This document shows, one piece after another, positions 1 through 7,326 of a stretch of DNA of 9,108 bases (its first letter is position 1; every line of letters starts with the position of its first letter). Position numbers and translations under genes: made by a program. The notes under the pieces are model-generated. The model did no database searches, had not been told where the DNA came from, and saw only the letters and a list, made by a program, of their open reading frames with translations. Source of the stretch: Bacteroidota bacterium (lineage in GTDB: Bacteria; Bacteroidota; Ignavibacteria; Kapaibacteriales; UBA2268); contig DAHXMP010000390.1 in the NCBI GenBank assembly GCA_027371665.1, positions 1 to 9,108 on the forward strand. Reading direction: 5' to 3'.

Positions 1-72
1 TTATTTAAAAATAACTAACTCTTTCATCCGACTTAAAAAGAAATTTATATATGAAATAACCGGGAAATGATT

Positions 73-702
73 ATGAAAATTTTGAAAATAACCGCCATTA
101 CATTTTCGGTAGCTTTTGTATTTATTTTTATTCAAAGCTGCAGCCAAATTAAACAAATAACGCAAAATTTAATGAACCTTAATAGGCTCCAGTTCAAACT
201 TGAAAATGTAAGCAATTTCAGGCTAGCCGGAATTGATATCGCCAGTAAGCGTAACGTTAATGATTTGTCCATTATGGAAGGATTGAAGCTGACACAGGCT
301 TTCGCGACTAAAAGCTTCCCTGCCGATTTCACGCTAAACGTCGCCGCAAAAAATCCCAATGACGGAAATGCCGGCTCCCAGCAAACTATGGCCACTTTGA
401 AAAGCCTCGATTGGACTATGTATATTGACGATGTCAGGACAATTGATGGGAACATAAATCATTCGATTGATATACCGGGAACAGGTCAGACATCAATAAT
501 ACCGTTAGGAGTATCCCTCGATTTATACAAATTTCTCGGCAGCCAGGGTTATGAAAAAGTCATCAATCTCGCTATGAACCTCGGCGGGCTTGGCGGTAGC
601 CCCTCCCGGCTGAAACTCGATGCACAGCCCACTGTTGAAACACCGTTGGGACCGATAACATATCCCGGAAGAATAACGATTGTTGACAAAGAGTTCAGAT
701 GA
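73..702 (+). CDS. LEA14/WHy-like (LEA type 2 family) lipoprotein
   Basis: A protein of about 209 residues, probably anchored to the periplasmic face of the envelope by a lipid. The N-terminus has a Lys-containing n-region, a hydrophobic stretch and a lipobox-like IQSC, giving a lipidated Cys at residue 23. The body resembles the LEA14/WHy beta-sandwich. FTLNVAAKNPND (about 86-97) is the hallmark strand followed by 'NPN'. It is followed by a 'LDWTMYIDD' strand, a Gly turn and 'IDIPGTGQTSIIPLGV', the usual order in bacterial LEA type 2 proteins. The C-terminal 'TPLGPITYPGRITI' fits the closing strands. I chose the ATG at 73 because GGGA (62-65) sits 7 bases upstream; the in-frame ATG at 67 lies only 1 base from it. 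WHy-domain proteins are linked to desiccation or stress tolerance in some organisms, but the bacterial role is mostly unknown. The gene is separated by 258 bases and a promoter from the downstream operon, so a functional link is not shown. Confidence 0.8.
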   Translation: MKILKITAITFSVAFVFIFIQSCSQIKQITQNLMNLNRLQFKLENVSNFRLAGIDIASKRNVNDLSIMEGLKLTQAFATKSFPADFTLNVAAKNPNDGNAGSQQTMATLKSLDWTMYIDDVRTIDGNINHSIDIPGTGQTSIIPLGVSLDLYKFLGSQGYEKVINLAMNLGGLGGSPSRLKLDAQPTVETPLGPITYPGRITIVDKEFR

Positions 703-730
703 TTCTTCGTTTTGTCTTAGACAAAGAATC
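701..730. repeat. Imperfect hairpin overlapping the end of the LEA14-like gene
   Basis: GATTCT (701-706) can pair with AGAATC (725-730), and TTGTC (712-716) with GACAA (720-724) around a 3-base loop, leaving a 5-base bulge on the left side. It begins inside the stop codon of the preceding gene. No T tract follows on the plus strand, so it is not a standard intrinsic terminator. It might protect the mRNA 3' end or be chance. Confidence 0.3.
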
Positions 731-760
731 AATCGGATATCTAATAATGATTCATCGTTC

Positions 761-775
761 ATAATTAGTAATTAT
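761..775. repeat. Perfect 15-bp AT-rich palindrome
   Basis: ATAATTA-G-TAATTAT is a perfect inverted repeat with a single central base, about 77 bases upstream of the -35 box of the operon promoter. It could be an operator for a dimeric regulator, but short AT-only palindromes arise easily by chance in sequence of this composition. Confidence 0.25.
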
Positions 776-851
776 ATTGCATTTGCCGTAAGATTTTCGT
801 AATTTTAAAGGCAGCATAAAAATACTTTCATTAACTTATGCGTTTTCTTTA

Positions 852-881
852 TTGAGAATTGCAACATATTTGAAATATAAT
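852..881 (+). promoter_or_regulatory. Sigma70-like promoter for the TPR-barrel-SPOR-TonB operon
   Basis: TTGAGA at 852-857 matches the -35 consensus TTGACA at 5 of 6 positions. TATAAT at 876-881 is a perfect -10 box, with an 18-base spacer. Transcription would start near 887-889, giving a 5' leader of roughly 70 bases before the ATG at 961. It lies in the only sizeable gap upstream of the four co-directional genes. A Bacteroidia-type -7 element (TANNTTTG) is matched only approximately by CATATTTG at 865-872, without a convincing TTTG at -33. Confidence 0.6.
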
Positions 882-889
882 TAAGATGT

Positions 890-961
890 ATGAGTAATAG
901 CAGGAGTTTACCGCTTTATTCATGTACATTTTGGGGAGAATGTGAATTATTAATTCAGTAA
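890..961 (+). CDS. Possible 23-residue leader ORF overlapping the TPR gene start
   Basis: This is a short open frame starting with ATG and encoding MSNSRSLPLYSC followed by TFWGECELLIQ. It ends in TAA at 959-961, so the stop and the next start overlap as TAATG. The start lies within a few bases of the predicted transcription start and would be nearly leaderless, with no ribosome site before it. It could couple translation to the downstream gene, whose own start has no Shine-Dalgarno site at normal distance. At this length chance is the default explanation, so I give it low weight. Confidence 0.15.
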   Translation: MSNSRSLPLYSCTFWGECELLIQ

Positions 962-3900
962 TGGCTAAAAGAAAATTAGCTTTGGTGCTTCTTGTATTTT
1001 TGCTGGCAATGAGTTTTTCATTGTCTCAGATTGTTGACCTGCCTTATGACTACGGCTCAGCCATCTATTCACGCGGCAAGGAGTATTATAACGATGGCTT
1101 GCTCAGAAAAGCTGAAGAAGATGTAATTATTGTGATTAATAATTATAAGGACAGCCCTTCGGAAGACCGTGCTGAACTTCTTTACGCACAAACAGATTTC
1201 AGCAGCGGCAACTATAAGCTTGCCGATGCACGTCTCGAAAGATTCATCAACGACAGGAAAAATTCTCCTTTAATAGCTCAGGCAGCTATTCTGAGAGCTT
1301 ATTTCGCCTTCGACATCAAAAATTACGACAAAGCCGCAAAACTTTTCGATGAATCCAAACAAATAGCCGAAAATGAAGCCGAAGTACGTAAAGACAATTA
1401 TTACGGAAAATATGCTGAATATTCATTATACTGGTGTGCCACTGCCCTTTCACAACAGGGCAAATACCAGGATGCCGAACCGGTTTATACGGAATGTTTC
1501 CAGAAATACCCGAAAGAAAAATATGCCGACGATGCCCTTTACTCACTCGGTTTAATTGCTGAAACCAATATGAAGTATGACCTCGCTTCCAATTATTACA
1601 ATACTATTGTAAAAAAATATCCATTTTCCAATACCTTTATCGCCGCAAGAATCAGGGAGGCAAATAACAAACTGCTTATGAGGGATGCCGCTTCTTCAGT
1701 GATTATAATTGAAAATGCCGAAAACAGGCTGGGTCATATCAGGGATAAAGATTCCATTGGCTTACTTTACGAAAAGCAGGATTTTTCAAACCTTGCAGCT
1801 GAGGATTTGCAATATCTAAGAGTTGAGGCTTACAATTTATCCGGTAATTTTAATGAGGCTGTGAACGTTGCCAAAGGATTCCTTGAAACTTTTTCACAAT
1901 CCCGCTTAACGAACTATGTCAGGCTCGGTGCGGGATGGGCTTTGCTTAATCTTAACCTGGACAGCGAAGCTATCGGTTATTACGATGCAATCATTAATGA
2001 TTCCACCGAAAAACAATCAACCCTCAAAGCTACGGCTTTGCTTTACAAGCTCGTTGCACAAAAGCGCAGCGGTGATATTACCGGGGCTAAAAGAGGCCTG
2101 CTGGAACTCTCGGTTAAGACAGATTACCCTTATATGGCTCAAATTCTTATCGAACTCGGGCAGATATATTATGAAGACGGCGATTATGAATCCGCCCAGA
2201 ACGTTCTCGAAAGAGCCGAGCGCGAGGCAACTGATGCAGTTGCTTCAGTAAGAACACATCTTCTTCTCGGTGCCACTTATATCGAATTAAATATGTGGAC
2301 TAAGGCAGTTATCGAATACAGGGATGCACTCGAGATAGCAATGAAAAGTTCGCCTGTTTTCATGCCTAACCGTGACTGGTATATAGCCGAAGCAAGGCTT
2401 AAAGAAGGCATTTCTTTAATCAAAAGCCACAAAAACGGCGAAGCTATTCCCATCCTTAACGCTTTTATCGCTGAAAGTAAAAACGATTCACGTATGGATG
2501 AAGCCGCTTTTTGGCTAGCTGAAGGTTATTACAGGATTGACCTCCTGAGAAATGCCGCAGCTACCTATGAAAGCATGCTCGAAAAATATCCGACAAGCAA
2601 AAGGCGCGAAGAAGCCTTGTACGGAGAAGGATGGTCTTATTTCCGCCTTAAAAGATTTGAGAAATCATCCGAAATTTTCGATGAATTGATTAAGGAATTT
2701 CCAAACACTAAATTCGGGCTTGAAGTGCTTTCGAGGCAGGGTGACGGTTATTACATCACGAAGAACTTTAGTCTTGCCGTCAAATCATATCAAAAAGCCG
2801 CAGAGATGTACCCCAACACCGAAGACGGTCAATACTGTGCATACCAGGTATGCCATGCTTTATACCGCGAAGGACAATTAGAAGATGCTATAACAAACCT
2901 GATAAACTTCGTCAGAAAATACCCCTCATCGCCTTATGCTCCCTATTCCCTTTATCTTAACGGATGGATAAGGTTTCAACAGCAGAGATATTCAGAAGCA
3001 ATCGATAATTTTAAATATCTTATCCAGGCATATCCGCAGACAGGACTCGTTGTAAGGGCAAATTATGCAATCGGGGACGCATACTATAATATGGGAAACT
3101 ACGATGCCGCTTTATCTGCTTATAAAGTAGTCGTTGAATCTTATCCAAGTAGTCCGCTTGCACCGGAAGCAATGAAAAGTATGCAATACTGCCTGATGGC
3201 ATTAGGTAAAACCGATGAGGCTCTAAAGCTGGCAGATTCATTCATTCAGGCAAACCCTACATCGCCTTTTGCGGAAGAGTTCAGGTTCAAAAAAGCTGAA
3301 ATGTTCTATACAGGCAAACAATACGGCGATGCTATAACAGAATATCAGAATTTTATAAAAAACCATCCCGGAAGCGAGCGTGATGCCGAAGCATTGTACT
3401 GGATGGGAAAGAGCTATGTTAATATGGGTGACTTTCCAAAAGCCGAGCAAGCTTATGACGAAGTTTGCATAAAATATCCCAAAAGCGATTTTGCACCAAC
3501 TGCTATGCTCGAGCATGGTTTATTGAAAAAGCAATTAAACCAGGTAAGCCGGGCAGATTCGATATTCAGGTCTCTGCAAAAGGAATACCCGGACCACGAT
3601 GCTGCAGCACAGGCGGGATTTGAAAGGGCTGTAATCAGGATTGCTATCGGTGATACGGTGAAAGCTATGCAGATTTTTTCGCAAATTGCAGATAAGTTCA
3701 GGGGGTCTGAATATGGCGACCAGAGTCGTTATCAAATAGCAATGAATTTCCGCCAGAAGGGAATGAGCGATTCGGCAAAAGCCCAGTTTGAAATTCTTGC
3801 ATCTAACCTCGATAATCCGATGCTTGCCGCTGAAGCTGAATTTCGAATCGGCGAGCTCTGGATGGCTGATAAAAACTTCGAAAAGGCCGCTGAGGCATTC

Positions 3901-4089
3901 TCTCTTGTCAGGGACAGGTTTTCAGGACAGGAAGACTGGTTTACCAAATCACTGCTCGACCTCGGGGAATGTTACGAGCAGATGAACAACAACGACAGTG
4001 CCGCCGAAGTATATCAGTCAATAATTTCACTCAGGGGTGATGATGATTACGGTAAAACTGCGAAAAGCAGGCTTAAAAGGCTAAGGTAG
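961..4089 (+). CDS. Large secreted tetratricopeptide-repeat protein (periplasmic scaffold)
   Basis: A protein of 1,042 residues with a Sec signal peptide (residues 1 to about 23, MAKRKLALVLLVFLLAMSFSLSQ, cleavage likely after SLSQ). It has no lipobox Cys, so it is probably soluble in the periplasm or peripheral to a membrane. Nearly the whole mature chain is TPR units of 35-40 residues. Clear examples are YADDALYSLGLIAETNMKYD (188-207), REEALYGEGWSYFRLKRFEK (549-568), APYSLYLNGWIRFQQQRYSE (660-679), NYAIGDAYYNMGNYDAALSA (701-720) and AEALYWMGKSYVNMGDFPKA (809-828). Units are joined by the 'KYP.S' linker typical of YfiO/BamD- and CpoB-type TPRs. No enzymatic domain is seen, so the role is presumably protein binding. 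It heads a four-gene unit with an outer-membrane barrel, a SPOR protein and TonB, which suggests a periplasmic adaptor. ATG 961 is the only reasonable start: an in-frame TGA lies at 943-945, and the nearest purine-rich site (GGGGAG, 933-938) is unusually far upstream, 22 bases. A T9SS PorW/SprE-like role is an alternative, but those proteins are lipoproteins. Confidence 0.9.
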   Translation: MAKRKLALVLLVFLLAMSFSLSQIVDLPYDYGSAIYSRGKEYYNDGLLRKAEEDVIIVINNYKDSPSEDRAELLYAQTDFSSGNYKLADARLERFINDRKNSPLIAQAAILRAYFAFDIKNYDKAAKLFDESKQIAENEAEVRKDNYYGKYAEYSLYWCATALSQQGKYQDAEPVYTECFQKYPKEKYADDALYSLGLIAETNMKYDLASNYYNTIVKKYPFSNTFIAARIREANNKLLMRDAASSVIIIENAENRLGHIRDKDSIGLLYEKQDFSNLAAEDLQYLRVEAYNLSGNFNEAVNVAKGFLETFSQSRLTNYVRLGAGWALLNLNLDSEAIGYYDAIINDSTEKQSTLKATALLYKLVAQKRSGDITGAKRGLLELSVKTDYPYMAQILIELGQIYYEDGDYESAQNVLERAEREATDAVASVRTHLLLGATYIELNMWTKAVIEYRDALEIAMKSSPVFMPNRDWYIAEARLKEGISLIKSHKNGEAIPILNAFIAESKNDSRMDEAAFWLAEGYYRIDLLRNAAATYESMLEKYPTSKRREEALYGEGWSYFRLKRFEKSSEIFDELIKEFPNTKFGLEVLSRQGDGYYITKNFSLAVKSYQKAAEMYPNTEDGQYCAYQVCHALYREGQLEDAITNLINFVRKYPSSPYAPYSLYLNGWIRFQQQRYSEAIDNFKYLIQAYPQTGLVVRANYAIGDAYYNMGNYDAALSAYKVVVESYPSSPLAPEAMKSMQYCLMALGKTDEALKLADSFIQANPTSPFAEEFRFKKAEMFYTGKQYGDAITEYQNFIKNHPGSERDAEALYWMGKSYVNMGDFPKAEQAYDEVCIKYPKSDFAPTAMLEHGLLKKQLNQVSRADSIFRSLQKEYPDHDAAAQAGFERAVIRIAIGDTVKAMQIFSQIADKFRGSEYGDQSRYQIAMNFRQKGMSDSAKAQFEILASNLDNPMLAAEAEFRIGELWMADKNFEKAAEAFSLVRDRFSGQEDWFTKSLLDLGECYEQMNNNDSAAEVYQSIISLRGDDDYGKTAKSRLKRLR

Positions 4090-4098
4090 TGAATTTTT

Positions 4099-5745
4099 AT
4101 GGAAAGAAGCTTTCTTAAAAATTTTATGGAAAAAATTAAATACATTATTTTATTTTCACTGGTATTCTCTTTACCCGTTTTTATTGCTTATTCTCAGGAC
4201 AACGGTACAAAAGAAAGCGGGACAAAAGAAAACAACTCTAAGCCGCTCGAACTCCCGAATTTCATCATTCAGGGCAGGGAACAGCTCAACGTACGAACCG
4301 GCATTAAGCAATCCCCTGAAAAGCCCGGCACTCTCACAAAAAAAGAACTCGATTCGTTAAATTCTCTCGAGAAAAGGCTGTCGCTTTTACTTCCTACTGA
4401 ACCTCTTCCTTCGCGAATCCTGAATGACAAATTTAATAAGGGATATATAAGGGCTGACTTCGGAAGATTCACGACTGCAACTGCCGAAGCAGGTTATGAA
4501 TTTAAGGCAGGAGAATATGAAATCTTCGGCAAAGCCGGCGGAGATTATAGTTCCGGCCATATTGACAACTCTGGATATGACAAAATATTTCTTGATTTAA
4601 ATGCTGATTATACCGCCGATGAAAAGTACTGGATTTTTGGCGGCAGTAAAACAAGAACAGGCATATCCTTCAAAAAAAATGATTATAAATTATATTCTGT
4701 TCCGAATCCTGCTCAGAGAAACACTATGAATTTAGGATTAAATGTTAATACCGAAGGCAACTATGAAGGATTTGCTTTTAATACCGGTGCTGGTTTTAAT
4801 ACACTCCAGCTTTCACAAAATTCATCTAATGCATTCGATAATTCAATAAATGGATATCTTTCTGTTACTAATCTTTCCAGTGATTACGAAATTGGAGGTG
4901 ATTTATCGGTTGACCTGCATTCTGTCAGTGGAAACGGAGTTCATTTCATTCAGGCTGATGCATTCGGTACATATATTCATGAAGACCTTACCTTAAAACT
5001 TAAAGGCGGATTCCAGGCGGCACACAGTTCCGGGGGAATCCAGAGAGCAGGTTTGCTGGTTGAAGGTAATTTGGATTTGAGGCTAAGCGAACTTTTCTCT
5101 TTAAGGGGAAATGCTGTAATCGGCCTGGAAAACAATAGCCTGAATGATATATTCATTCAAAATCCCTATTTATACTCATACACAGATGTTGATTTTTCGT
5201 ACAATCTGCCTGATGCGGGCATAAGCCTGTTCTATTATCCTGATGAGGATTTAGCTGTTTCCGTCGGTGCGGATTTCGGCTTGATACAAAGGGCTCCGGG
5301 TTTTATTGATACAACTGGCGGCACATTTGCAATAGATTATGAAAATGTTACAAAATTAGAAACTTTCGCAGAAATGTCATATAAATTTACAGGCAGCGAT
5401 TTAATTACTGCAAATCTTGCATTGGAACAGGCTAAGCACGAAAGCAATAAATTTGAACCTTACAGCATTCCATTAAAAATTCTTTTGAACTATCATAAGA
5501 AATGGCTCGAAAAACTTGGCACGCAATTTGGAATTTATTACATTGGTCAAAGATATACGGATTTAAATAATCTGAATACTTTACCTGGTTATATTGATTT
5601 GAGAATAAGAGCCGATTATTCGGTTAACGATATGTTTTTGGTGTATTGTAACCTTGAAAATTTATTTAATCAGGAAATTTATATATGGAACGGTTACAAA
5701 GAAAGAGGCGTTTTTATTTCTGCTGGAGTTTTATTAAAATTCTGA
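4099..5745 (+). CDS. Outer-membrane beta-barrel protein, TonB-dependent-receptor-like without a plug
   Basis: A protein of 548 residues with a signal peptide ending near residue 33 (hydrophobic core IILFSLVFSLPVFIAYSQ). A short, probably flexible segment (about 34-115) contains ELPNFIIQGRE (51-61), a beta-prone stretch that resembles a TonB box. From about residue 116 (GYIRADFGRF) to the end there are alternating amphipathic strands and Gly/Asn/Asp turns. The end has the TonB-receptor-like 'NLENLFNQEIYIWNGY' and then GVFISAGVLLKF, whose terminal Phe is the usual BAM recognition signal. A classical TonB-dependent receptor has a plug domain of about 120-150 residues and is usually longer than 600 residues; neither applies here. 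The start lies 9 bases after the TPR gene, whose last codons provide AAGG (4083-4086). An in-frame ATG at 4126 would give a more compact signal peptide and is a reasonable alternative. Function unknown: perhaps transport, or an outer-membrane anchor for the TPR protein. Confidence 0.85.
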   Translation: MERSFLKNFMEKIKYIILFSLVFSLPVFIAYSQDNGTKESGTKENNSKPLELPNFIIQGREQLNVRTGIKQSPEKPGTLTKKELDSLNSLEKRLSLLLPTEPLPSRILNDKFNKGYIRADFGRFTTATAEAGYEFKAGEYEIFGKAGGDYSSGHIDNSGYDKIFLDLNADYTADEKYWIFGGSKTRTGISFKKNDYKLYSVPNPAQRNTMNLGLNVNTEGNYEGFAFNTGAGFNTLQLSQNSSNAFDNSINGYLSVTNLSSDYEIGGDLSVDLHSVSGNGVHFIQADAFGTYIHEDLTLKLKGGFQAAHSSGGIQRAGLLVEGNLDLRLSELFSLRGNAVIGLENNSLNDIFIQNPYLYSYTDVDFSYNLPDAGISLFYYPDEDLAVSVGADFGLIQRAPGFIDTTGGTFAIDYENVTKLETFAEMSYKFTGSDLITANLALEQAKHESNKFEPYSIPLKILLNYHKKWLEKLGTQFGIYYIGQRYTDLNNLNTLPGYIDLRIRADYSVNDMFLVYCNLENLFNQEIYIWNGYKERGVFISAGVLLKF

Positions 5746-5756
5746 GGTAAAAGATA

Positions 5757-7313
5757 ATGCCGGAGAATAATGAAGATAATTTACGACAGGAAGAAAACAC
5801 AGGATTTCAGCCTGGTGCTCCCGATGATGAAACTTTTCTTCTGAACGATAAGGATGAATATCCGGGTGAATTACCCGAGTTCGAGCAGTCCGCTGATACA
5901 AAAAATCAGGACTCAAAAAAACCTTCTCCAAGGGAGTATAAAGGAGAAATCTACGAAGCAGAACAAATTGTACCCCCTAAAGAAGGTACAGTTTGGGACC
6001 TTTTCGACGGCAGCCAGCCAGGTGAAACTCAGGAAGCGGGGAAAACAGCAGAAAGCCCCCTGCCGCCCCTGCCTGATTATGTAGAAAAAGAAGAAGAACC
6101 GGATACCTTACCCCCCCGCCAGCCAATGGAATTGGAAAAAGATGAGACTGAAATCATTCCAAAAAATGAGGAAGAGGAAGTGACAGAAGTACAGCCCCAC
6201 CCGGAAAAAGCCGAATCAGAACCTGAAGAACAATTGAGTTTCGAACCGGAAAAAAATTTAAGCACCGAAATCGAAGAAATCCCAGAGCCGGAAGAATCAG
6301 TAAAATTGGATGATGAACTTGCGGCTTTAATAAAAAGCGACCTCGAAAAATCAAAAACCAAAGAACAGGCTCAGGAATCAGGCTCCGGTGGAGAAGCTAT
6401 GGAAGCCAATGAAGTTACAGATGAAGAAGTACAGGCTAAGCTCGAACAATTCATGCCGGTTGAAGAAAAAGAACAAACGGAAGAAATTGACCTGATGAAA
6501 ATCGGTTTGGGTGAGGCAACTACTGATGCCAAAGCAAAAGAAAATCCCTCTGAAAAGCCACAAGAATCTCTCCCTGAAACAAAAGAAGAAAAGAAGGAAA
6601 GAAAACCGATTATTATTCCCTGGCGTAATATCGGTATATCTGCTGCCGCCGCAGTACTTTTGATTGCTATTGGCATCGGCGGGTATTCATTATGGTATAA
6701 TCTCTTAATGTCTCACAAACAGGTTAAGCCTACGGTTATTATAACCGAAAAAAAATCTTACAAAGTCAAAGAACAAACAAAAGAAAAACCCAAACCGCTT
6801 GTTCCCGATACTTCTGTAGTTGCAAAAAAGGCGGATACTGCAATGCCAAAACTGCCTAATGAAACTAAACCTGCTAATAAAGACGAAACAGGCACTGCTA
6901 TTGCCGCATATGACTTAGCCAAGAAAAAAACAACTGTAAAGAAAAAACTCCCTGTTAAACAAGTAAAGCAAAAAGAAATAAAGCAGAAAAACGTTCAAAA
7001 GCCTGTTTTTGCTTCAAAGGAAATGAAGAAGGAGCCTGTTGTTCCCCGCACTAAAACAGTTGAGAAACCGTTAATTGACAAAAATATGGTATATACCGTA
7101 CAAGTATATACATCGCCTTCGAGAGACGATGCGGAAGATTGGCTGAGGATATTGAAAAGTAAAAACATAAAAGACGGATTTATCTCAACCCAAAAAATTA
7201 GAGACAAAATTTGGTTTAGGGTTAGATTCGGATTATTCGGGACGAGAGAGGAAGCACAGGCTTCTGCAATGAAATTAGGATTTGACCAGGTTTGGATTGA
7301 CAGGGTGAGATAA
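5757..7313 (+). CDS. Single-pass inner-membrane protein with C-terminal SPOR domain
   Basis: A protein of 518 residues in four parts. Residues 1 to about 280 are very rich in Glu, Pro and Ser and look disordered. Residues 291-317 form one transmembrane helix (NIGISAAAAVLLIAIGIGGY and on), preceded by KKERK and R290, which places the acidic part in the cytoplasm. Residues 318-440 are a Lys/Pro-rich periplasmic linker. Residues 443-518 are a SPOR domain: YTVQVYTSPSRDDAEDWL opens it, 'IWFRVRFGLFGTREEAQ' is the classic central strand-turn-helix, and a final 'VWIDRV' strand closes it. SPOR domains bind peptidoglycan stripped of stem peptides, mostly at division septa. FtsN, DamX and DedD share this topology, but their cytoplasmic parts are usually much shorter. 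Within the acidic tail, LDDELAALIKSDLEKS (184-199) and EEVQAKLEQFM (223-233) look helical and may be binding motifs. The start is preceded by TGAGG overlapping the stop of the barrel gene, at good spacing. Confidence 0.88.
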   Translation: MPENNEDNLRQEENTGFQPGAPDDETFLLNDKDEYPGELPEFEQSADTKNQDSKKPSPREYKGEIYEAEQIVPPKEGTVWDLFDGSQPGETQEAGKTAESPLPPLPDYVEKEEEPDTLPPRQPMELEKDETEIIPKNEEEEVTEVQPHPEKAESEPEEQLSFEPEKNLSTEIEEIPEPEESVKLDDELAALIKSDLEKSKTKEQAQESGSGGEAMEANEVTDEEVQAKLEQFMPVEEKEQTEEIDLMKIGLGEATTDAKAKENPSEKPQESLPETKEEKKERKPIIIPWRNIGISAAAAVLLIAIGIGGYSLWYNLLMSHKQVKPTVIITEKKSYKVKEQTKEKPKPLVPDTSVVAKKADTAMPKLPNETKPANKDETGTAIAAYDLAKKKTTVKKKLPVKQVKQKEIKQKNVQKPVFASKEMKKEPVVPRTKTVEKPLIDKNMVYTVQVYTSPSRDDAEDWLRILKSKNIKDGFISTQKIRDKIWFRVRFGLFGTREEAQASAMKLGFDQVWIDRVR

Positions 7314-7326
7314 AGGGAGATGTGCC

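Noticed and set aside
1..66. Promoter for the LEA14-like gene in the AT-rich left edge
   Set aside because: TATATA-like stretches exist near 46-51 but there is no matching -35 element, and the upstream sequence is cut off by the window.
701..730. Intrinsic terminator after the LEA14-like gene
   Set aside because: The hairpin has a 5-base bulge, starts inside the stop codon and is not followed by a T tract. It is kept only as a low-confidence repeat.
961..4089. T9SS component PorW/SprE
   Set aside because: A long TPR protein in a T9SS-bearing organism is suggestive, but it lacks the lipoprotein signal of that family and its neighbours are not T9SS genes.
6077..6676. Minus-strand Ser/Phe-rich reading frames opposite the SPOR gene
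   Set aside because: They are the antisense of Glu-rich codons (GAA/GAG read as TTC/CTC), overlap a well-supported gene and show no recognisable domain.
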